Translations under genes and position numbers: made by a program
The notes under the pieces: model-generated
The model's input: only the letters and a program-made list of their open reading frames with translations
Database searches by the model: none
What the model was told of the DNA's origin: nothing
Source: Candidatus Levyibacteriota bacterium
Lineage (GTDB): Bacteria; Patescibacteriota; Microgenomatia; Levybacterales; UBA12049
DNA length: 11,083 nt
NCBI GenBank assembly: GCA_003173995.1
Contig: PRDT01000003.1
Span: 1 to 11,083, forward strand
Direction of reading: 5' to 3'
Part shown: piece after piece, positions 6,866-11,083 of the stretch
Numbering within the stretch: the first letter of the stretch is position 1
Layout of the letters: each line of letters opens with the position of its first letter

Positions 6866-6868
6866 GGT

Positions 6869-7939
6869 ATGCCAAATGTTTTTTTAGCTTTTCTCGTTGC
6901 TTTCTCAATTACAGTCATTGCAACTCCTATTTCCCTGCGATTTATTAGAAAAGCAGGACTTATTGACGATCCTAAGACACACAATCATCCAGCAATGATC
7001 CATAAAAAACCAATCCCCAGAGGAGGCGGCATCCCGTTATTTATTGGTATTGCTGTTGCAAGCATTTTTTTCTTGCCACTTACTAAAATTACTGGTGCAC
7101 TTTTTGTTGCGGCACTCTTAGCACTTATTGTTGGAACACTTGATGATAAATTTGAGGTTTCTCGATATATGAGATTTGGGATCAATATCCTTTGTGCTCT
7201 TATTGTTGTTGGAAGTGGAGTAGGCATTCCATTTGTTACCAATCCTTTTGGTGGTATTTTGCATTTAGACACTGTCAGAATTACTTTTGATTTGTGGGGG
7301 CATCACAGTATTGCAATCATTTCAGATCTTCTCGCTCTTTTATGGATCGTATGGGTTATGAATATGTTGAATTGGAGTAAGGGAGTTGATGGACAAATGC
7401 CTGGTGTTGTCGCAATATCAGCACTTGTCATTGGATTATTGAGCCTTCGCTTTCCGTTATCTGACCCTCATTCATTTATTGCTGCAATGCTTGCCTTTAT
7501 TATTTCTGGAGCATCGCTTGGCTTTTTACTCTTTAATTTCTATCCAGCCAAACTTTTTCCAGGATACGGTGCAACTGCTGTGTATCTACTTCTGAGCGCC
7601 GTATCCATACTTTCTGGAGCCAAATTGGCAACAGCAATACTTGTTATGGGAGTACCTATGGTGGATGGTATTTTTACAGTGGTCAGACGACTTGCATCAG
7701 GCAAATCTCCTTTTTGGGGAGATAACAAACATCTTCACCATCTACTTCTTCGTATGGGATTTGGACAAAGAAAAATTGCACTCTTGTACTGGATAGTATC
7801 TGCAATATTAGGAGCAATCGCATTATCTCTATCAAGTAAAGGTAAATTATTTGCTATAGTAATGCTTGGAGTCATTGTTGGTGGAGGATTATTTTTCCTT
7901 CACATAATTCAAAAAAAATATGAAGCACATCGCATATAA
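6869..7939 (+). CDS. WecA/TagO/MraY-like polyprenyl-phosphate sugar-1-phosphate transferase
   Basis: Polytopic GT4/PNPT enzyme (356 residues, about 10-11 helices). The family transfers a HexNAc-1-phosphate from a UDP-sugar to polyprenyl phosphate on the cytoplasmic face, the first step of lipid-linked glycan synthesis. Visible signatures: GLIDDPKTHNHPAMIH with KPIPRGGG (30-54), the Mg-binding LDD at 91-93, FNFYPAKLF (222-230), and the C-terminal cytoplasmic DNKHLHHLLLRMG (285-297), matching the HxHH loop of the TagO/WecA group. Two usual catalytic blocks are altered: N-x-x-N-x-x-D-G-x-D-G reads NMLNWSKGVDG (165-175), with Lys171 replacing the first Asp, and the usual MGDxGS reads PGYGAT (231-236). 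It could be a specialised clade enzyme with other metal ligands or substrate. It begins 3 bases after the small membrane gene and overlaps ubiA by 20 bases. Confidence 0.9.
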   Translation: MPNVFLAFLVAFSITVIATPISLRFIRKAGLIDDPKTHNHPAMIHKKPIPRGGGIPLFIGIAVASIFFLPLTKITGALFVAALLALIVGTLDDKFEVSRYMRFGINILCALIVVGSGVGIPFVTNPFGGILHLDTVRITFDLWGHHSIAIISDLLALLWIVWVMNMLNWSKGVDGQMPGVVAISALVIGLLSLRFPLSDPHSFIAAMLAFIISGASLGFLLFNFYPAKLFPGYGATAVYLLLSAVSILSGAKLATAILVMGVPMVDGIFTVVRRLASGKSPFWGDNKHLHHLLLRMGFGQRKIALLYWIVSAILGAIALSLSSKGKLFAIVMLGVIVGGGLFFLHIIQKKYEAHRI

Positions 7940-8864
7940 AACACTCAAATTGTTAAGGCCTAAGCAATGGATTAAAAATTTTGCACTCTTTGCAGCAATT
8001 ATTTTTACTGGACAGTTATTTAATATCCCAGTGTTATTGAGGGTAATTTTGGGGTTTGTTGTCTTCTGTGGACTTTCTTCTGGTATTTATGTTATCAATG
8101 ATATTTTTGATATTGAGAAAGATAGAATGCATCCATTTAAGAGATTTCGTCCACTTGCTAATAGAGATCTTTCTATCCCTTATGCAATGACAGTTTTTAT
8201 TGTCTTGACAATCATCTCTCTTTCTCTCAGTCTTCTTCTTGGAACAGCATTTTTCTTTTTTGTTATTGGTTATTTGACACTGCAACTCCTCTATTCCACG
8301 ACACTAAAGAAAATTGCAGTTGTTGATATTCTTGCCTTAGCTGCGGGATACATGCTCCGTGTTTATGCGGGAGAAGTCGTCAGTGGATATCATATTTCCG
8401 TCTGGTTGGTCCTTACAACGGTAGCGCTCTCACTTTTTCTTGCTATTGGAAAGAGAAGATCTGAATTGACACTTATCTCTCATCTTCCAGGTAACACAAA
8501 AGAAGCAACGCGCGTAACACTTTCCCACTATTCAGAGAGACTTCTTGATGTGTATGCTTCTATATTCGCTACCGCAACATTTATTTTTTATTCACTCTTT
8601 ACTTTTTTGGAAAATCCTGCAGGACTGAAGTTATCATTAAGTATTTTTCTTCCCGACTTTTTACCCTCATCCTTACAGAGAAAGTGGCTGATGATAACAA
8701 TAATTCCTGTTGTCTATGGCCTTATGAGATATCTTCAAGATATTTATGAGAAGCATGAAGGAGAAAGTCCTGAGAAAGTTTTGTTATCAGATTTGCCACT
8801 TCTTTTTACAGTTATTGCGTGGGCATTTCTTGTTATTGTCATAATCTACGTTACTGGAAGTTAA
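7920..8864 (+). CDS. UbiA-family prenyltransferase, decaprenyl-phosphate phosphoribosyltransferase-like
   Basis: 314-residue polytopic membrane protein of the UbiA superfamily. The first Asp-rich motif is NDIFDIEKD (60-68; N-D-x-x-D-x-x-x-D) followed by RMHPFKRFRPLA, and the start reads RPKQWIKN (13-20). The second region has YSTTLKK, VVDILALAAGYMLRVYAGE (D136, R147) and FLAIGKRRSEL (173-183). The RPKQW start, the HP-K-x-x-RP stretch and the KRRxE segment match the 5-phosphoribosyl-1-pyrophosphate:decaprenyl-phosphate phosphoribosyltransferase group (mycobacterial Rv3806c), which makes polyprenyl-phosphoryl 5-phosphoribose, precursor of lipid-linked ribose/arabinose. Quinone- and heme-type UbiA enzymes fit less well. 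No phosphatase or epimerase partner (DprE1/DprE2) is in the window. It overlaps the WecA-like gene by 20 bases and the convergent GNAT gene by 14. Confidence 0.88.
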   Translation: MKHIAYKTLKLLRPKQWIKNFALFAAIIFTGQLFNIPVLLRVILGFVVFCGLSSGIYVINDIFDIEKDRMHPFKRFRPLANRDLSIPYAMTVFIVLTIISLSLSLLLGTAFFFFVIGYLTLQLLYSTTLKKIAVVDILALAAGYMLRVYAGEVVSGYHISVWLVLTTVALSLFLAIGKRRSELTLISHLPGNTKEATRVTLSHYSERLLDVYASIFATATFIFYSLFTFLENPAGLKLSLSIFLPDFLPSSLQRKWLMITIIPVVYGLMRYLQDIYEKHEGESPEKVLLSDLPLLFTVIAWAFLVIVIIYVTGS

Positions 8865-9369
8865 GAGAGGTTTTATTTAACTCCATGAGAAACATCTTGT
8901 GGTCTTTCCCATCTCCCATTTTCTTTTTATTCTCCTTAATTATGGTAAATCCCATTTTTTGGTATAACTTAACTGCATTTTCTAGAGCTGTATTTACATC
9001 AAGCTGAATACTCACAATATCACTTCTTTTTTGTAAGGTATCTAGGATTTTATGTATAAGTAATTTGCCAATACCTTTTCCTCTTTGATCCTTTTGTACG
9101 TACATTTGCATAATAACTGCAACTTTTTTATTATCTTCTTCAGTAATTTTTGCTCCTACCATGCCGACTAATTGGTCGTCAACTTCAGCAAAATAGGAAT
9201 AGACATTATTATCATCCAAACGCTGCTGCCATCTTTCATCAGTATAGCTAACTTCTTCTGCGTAGGATCTCCCAAATGCTTCTGGATCTGACTGAAGTGC
9301 CTCAAGACGAAGCGTTTTGTATTTTTCCCATTCAGATGGAGAGAGCGAAATAATAGCTATATTTGACAT
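8851..9369 (-). CDS. GNAT-family N-acetyltransferase
   Basis: 172 residues with the GNAT fold pattern: an N-terminal strand and helix (SEWEKYKTLRLEALQSDPEAF, from residue 12), central strands YFAEVDDQLVGMVG, the acetyl-CoA-binding loop V-x-K-D-QRGKGIGKLLI (Q/RxxGxG/A type), and a late A-x-x-LYQKMGFTI motif common to the family. It would transfer an acetyl group from acetyl-CoA to an amine; the substrate cannot be told. The arrangement resembles generic RimI/PhnO-like proteins acting on small molecules or protein N-termini. It starts 2 bases after the PEGA-SH3b gene and is probably co-transcribed with it. Its 3' end overlaps the convergent ubiA-like gene by 14 bases, leaving no room for an intergenic terminator. 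Confidence 0.9.
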   Translation of the reverse strand: MSNIAIISLSPSEWEKYKTLRLEALQSDPEAFGRSYAEEVSYTDERWQQRLDDNNVYSYFAEVDDQLVGMVGAKITEEDNKKVAVIMQMYVQKDQRGKGIGKLLIHKILDTLQKRSDIVSIQLDVNTALENAVKLYQKMGFTIIKENKKKMGDGKDHKMFLMELNKTSLNFQ

Positions 9370-9371
9370 AC

Positions 9372-10220
9372 TTATTGTTTCTTAGCGTACGTATTATTTA
9401 TCCAACCTGTTTTGCCATCGGATAATTTTATTTCGTACCATCCATCTTGCTCGCTTTGCAGTTCGTAATATTCACCAGGCTTTACTTGTGTTATTTCTTT
9501 TCCTCCAAGACTCGGCTGATCTCTGACTCGTAAAAATCCTGTGGGAGTATCCAAAATAACTACCTTCTGAACAGTAAGTGGTTTTGTATTTTCTGGTGTG
9601 GTGAGGGTTGCTGATGAGGTTGCAACACTTTCTGGATCTATTGCTAAAAATGCAATAACAGAAAGATCATATCCTTTGACTGCATGGATGCGAATATGCT
9701 TGTCTTTATACCCAAGCTTTGTGAGGAGCAAATCATGGTCTGACTCAGTAACGTGTTGCAATGTTGCCGGAGTAGTACCATTTGCTTGTCCATCAAGACT
9801 TACCATAACTTGACTTGGAAATGATGCAACAGATAATTGCCCAACTACTTTTGTATTACTATTTGGAAGAAGACTAATAATACTTCCTTGAGCATCTGCT
9901 CCTTGTCCAAAGGTCCTGTCAACAACTGTTAATACAGACTTAGTAATAGTAACTTTTTGCTCAAAGGTTTGATTGGATAAATTTGCATCAAGTGGAACAA
10001 GTCGAATAGTATAATCTCCTGTTGTAAGTAAATCTTTACTTTCACATTTACAAAGAGGAGTCTTTCCAAGCAATCTGCCATTGAGATAGACATTACTTGT
10101 TGGAAGTGATGTTACTTGCAAAGCCCCTTTCCCTATATCCCGTGCAAAAAATAACAAATAGATGAGAAATCCAAGAGATCCAATAACAAGAGGAAGCGCA
10201 ATTAGTAGGGCTTTTTTCAT
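9372..10220 (-). CDS. Membrane-anchored protein with two PEGA repeats and a C-terminal SH3b domain
   Basis: The ATG at 10220 gives MKKALLIALPLVIGSLGFLIYLLFF, a textbook signal anchor (282 residues); a longer frame from 10274 would add 18 polar residues before it and run through the promoter region, so it is rejected. PEGA 1 starts at residue 33 (GALQVTSLPTSNVYLNGRLLGKTPL) and runs to about 105, with a Cys pair C57/C59. PEGA 2 runs from about 127 to 195 (LSVASFPSQVMVSLDGQ...GTTPATL, then TESDHDLLLTKLGY). A Thr/Ser-rich linker (197-214) leads to an SH3b-like domain (about 218-280: TGFLRVRDQPSLGG, GWYEIKLSDGKTGWINNTY). PEGA is a small beta domain of surface proteins and SH3b domains often bind peptidoglycan or peptides, so an extracellular, wall-associated role is inferred. 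The GNAT gene follows 2 bases later. Confidence 0.88.
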   Translation of the reverse strand: MKKALLIALPLVIGSLGFLIYLLFFARDIGKGALQVTSLPTSNVYLNGRLLGKTPLCKCESKDLLTTGDYTIRLVPLDANLSNQTFEQKVTITKSVLTVVDRTFGQGADAQGSIISLLPNSNTKVVGQLSVASFPSQVMVSLDGQANGTTPATLQHVTESDHDLLLTKLGYKDKHIRIHAVKGYDLSVIAFLAIDPESVATSSATLTTPENTKPLTVQKVVILDTPTGFLRVRDQPSLGGKEITQVKPGEYYELQSEQDGWYEIKLSDGKTGWINNTYAKKQ

Positions 10221-10236
10221 AACGAAGATACTACAA

Positions 10237-10265
10237 ACTATACCATAAATATAATCGCTTGTGGA
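10237..10265 (-). promoter_or_regulatory. Putative promoter of the PEGA-SH3b / GNAT pair
   Basis: On the minus strand: -35-like TCCACA (10265-10260, 4 of 6), 17-base spacer, -10 TATAGT (10242-10237, 5 of 6), ending 16 bases before the ATG at 10220. An alternative is TTGTCA (10274-10269, 5 of 6) with TATATT (10253-10248, 5 of 6), but that spacer is only 15 bases. Which is used cannot be decided from sequence. Confidence 0.4.
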
Positions 10266-10267
10266 GC

Positions 10268-10294
10268 TTGACAATTATTCCTTTGCACCATAAT
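10268..10294 (+). promoter_or_regulatory. Promoter of the DUF3052 gene, leaderless geometry
   Basis: -35 TTGACA (10268-10273, perfect). The best -10 by sequence is CATAAT (10289-10294, 5 of 6) with a short 15-base spacer; TAATCT (10291-10296) has a 17-base spacer but only 3 of 6 matches. Either ends 6-8 bases before the ATG at 10303, and no Shine-Dalgarno is seen. Confidence 0.5.
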
Positions 10295-10302
10295 CTACAG
10301 AT

Positions 10303-10695
10303 ATGGCAGGCTATAGTCAAAAATCACTGAAAGAAAAATTAGGATTAACACCAGATAAAATCTATGCAATTTTTCATGCACCAGAAGGATATGAAAAATT
10401 ACTAGGTGCACCTATTCTTGATGAGAAGAAAGAGAACCTAGACTTTATTCAGTATTTTACTCGCTCCAGGAATCGTCTTATTGAGGATTTCCCAAAGCTC
10501 AAACAAATGTTGAAGAAGGCAGGGATGTTATGGATAAGTTGGCCAAAATCGTCATGTAGTTTCGCAACAAGCGACTTAACTGAAAATACGGTTCGAGACA
10601 TTGGACTTGAGGCAGGACTTGTTGATGTGAAAGTTGCTGCAATTGATGAGGATTGGTCTGGAATAAAATTTGTCTATCGTCTCAAAGATAGATAA
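10303..10695 (+). CDS. DUF3052-family protein
   Basis: 130-residue soluble protein. It matches the DUF3052 (PF11253) pattern known mostly from Actinobacteria and other bacteria: an N-terminal GYSQKSLKEKLGL (3-15), a central region with FIQYFTRSRNRL (48-59), a helix leading into GMLWISWPKSS (74-84), and a C-terminal block with LTENTVRDIGLEAGLVDVKV then AIDEDWSGIKFVYR (113-126). WISWPK and GLVDVKV-x-A-x-DExWSG-x-KFVxR are the family hallmarks. No catalytic role is established for the family and none is evident here. It is a single-gene unit, divergent from the PEGA-SH3b gene and convergent with the CAP gene 2 bases away. Confidence 0.87.
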   Translation: MAGYSQKSLKEKLGLTPDKIYAIFHAPEGYEKLLGAPILDEKKENLDFIQYFTRSRNRLIEDFPKLKQMLKKAGMLWISWPKSSCSFATSDLTENTVRDIGLEAGLVDVKVAAIDEDWSGIKFVYRLKDR

Positions 10696-10697
10696 TA

Positions 10698-11083
10698 TTA
10701 TGGTTGCCATGCCTCATAAGTATAATAATCTCCACTTCTTCCAACGCAGGCAAATTGTGTATTTGCGCGTAAATTTTCTGCATGAGTTGGCGAATTAATC
10801 CAACTATTCACTACATCACTCGGGTTGGAATTCATAGCAATATTCTCAACCACTAGATGGTAAGAAGGATAAGGAAGCGTATGAGTATTGACTCTATTTT
10901 GAAAGCCATCATGAGTAAACGATGCACTTATCTCATTGGCACGAGTATGTGCAAATGCACAGGTATTACTGTCTTCACTGACTGCAGGTAATCCTTGAGA
11001 AGCTCGGTATCTATTAACAGCGTCCAGCATCCCTTGCTGCCCGTTTACTGTAAAAACTATTGGTGTTGATGTCGGTGTTGGAG
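10698..11083 (-). CDS. CAP/SCP-domain extracellular protein, C-terminal part (5' end beyond window)
   Basis: The frame is open to the right edge, so this is the C-terminal 128 residues of a longer protein; the internal ATG at 11028-11030 (110-residue frame) is not the true start because coding continues upstream as a Pro/Thr linker (PTPTSTP) and VFTVNGQQG. The rest is a CAP (cysteine-rich secretory/antigen 5/PR-1; PF00188) domain: MLDAVNRYRASQGLPAVSED, ANEIS, FTHDGF, VENIAMNSNPSDVVNSW and SPTHAENL. The conserved His (FTHDG), Glu (VENIA) and His (SPTH) that line the CAP cavity are present. Two Cys (SNTCAF and QFACVG) could form a disulfide, fitting export. A membrane anchor or signal peptide probably lies outside the window. 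Bacterial CAP proteins have no single agreed function. Confidence 0.87.
   Translation of the reverse strand, partial: PTPTSTPIVFTVNGQQGMLDAVNRYRASQGLPAVSEDSNTCAFAHTRANEISASFTHDGFQNRVNTHTLPYPSYHLVVENIAMNSNPSDVVNSWINSPTHAENLRANTQFACVGRSGDYYTYEAWQP

Noticed and set aside
6858..6868. TGaTATAAG just before the WecA-like ATG as a promoter
   Set aside because: The -10-like box ends 2 bases before the start codon, so transcription would begin inside the gene; the gene is more simply read from the upstream operon.
8856..8884. Inverted repeat AGTTAA/TTAACT with 12-base loop at the convergent ubiA-GNAT junction as a bidirectional terminator
   Set aside because: Weak AT-rich stem with a long loop and no adjacent T-tract; it can arise by chance in sequence of this composition.
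10221..10274. Extended start for the PEGA-SH3b protein
   Set aside because: It would place 18 polar residues before a clear signal anchor and run through the promoter region; the ATG at 10220 fits better.
1..11083. CRISPR array, insertion sequence, tRNA/rRNA gene, toxin-antitoxin or phage genes
   Set aside because: No direct-repeat array, transposase motif, cloverleaf-like sequence or paired small toxin-antitoxin frames could be found; the region is filled by housekeeping and envelope genes.

Overview
The window reads as a gene-dense piece of a low-GC (by eye under 40%) chromosome, most probably from a Candidate Phyla Radiation / Patescibacteria bacterium, with Microgenomates-like character. 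This placement is inference. It rests on compact versions of universal proteins (a 243-residue HrcA, a 479-residue MetRS with no C-terminal tRNA-binding domain), intergenic gaps of a few bases or overlaps, and a gene set of membrane glycosyltransferases, PEGA-SH3 and CAP proteins. The standard code fits: TGA ends tatD and no gene needs an in-frame TGA.

Layout. At the left edge a heat-shock operon runs leftward (hrcA, then the first 17 codons of a probable grpE). It starts from a strong sigma70-type promoter whose -10 region is covered by a recognisable CIRCE operator. Rightward from the same gap run an orphan four-helix membrane protein, metG (with its own promoter) and tatD (with its own TATAAT box). 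tatD overlaps the next gene by 4 bases and so leads into an envelope-glycan block: a processive-type GT2 synthase, a GT-C (GT39/ArnT-like) membrane glycosyltransferase, a small three-helix membrane protein, a WecA/TagO-like polyprenyl-phosphate sugar-1-phosphate transferase and a UbiA-type polyprenyl-phosphate phosphoribosyltransferase. These join by overlaps of 17-20 bases or gaps of 3-7 bases.

The block ends tail-to-tail, with a 14-base overlap, against a leftward pair: a membrane-anchored PEGA-PEGA-SH3b protein followed by a GNAT acetyltransferase. Divergent from that pair is a DUF3052 gene. It meets, 2 bases away, the 3' end of a leftward CAP/SCP-domain secreted protein that is cut by the right edge.

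How it works together. The five-gene block looks like lipid-linked glycan assembly: the WecA-like enzyme and the UbiA enzyme would charge a polyprenyl phosphate with different sugars, the GT-C enzyme would use such lipid-linked sugars outside the membrane, and the GT2 enzyme would extend or move a chain. The PEGA-SH3b and CAP proteins are likely surface-exposed. I see no mobile element, tRNA, rRNA, CRISPR array or obvious defence system. The most interesting points are the degenerate catalytic motifs of the WecA-like enzyme, the CIRCE-controlled promoter, the -10 boxes 6-8 bases before start codons (suggesting leaderless mRNAs), and the possible polyprenyl-phosphate pentose module. No intergenic stretch exceeds about 115 bases.
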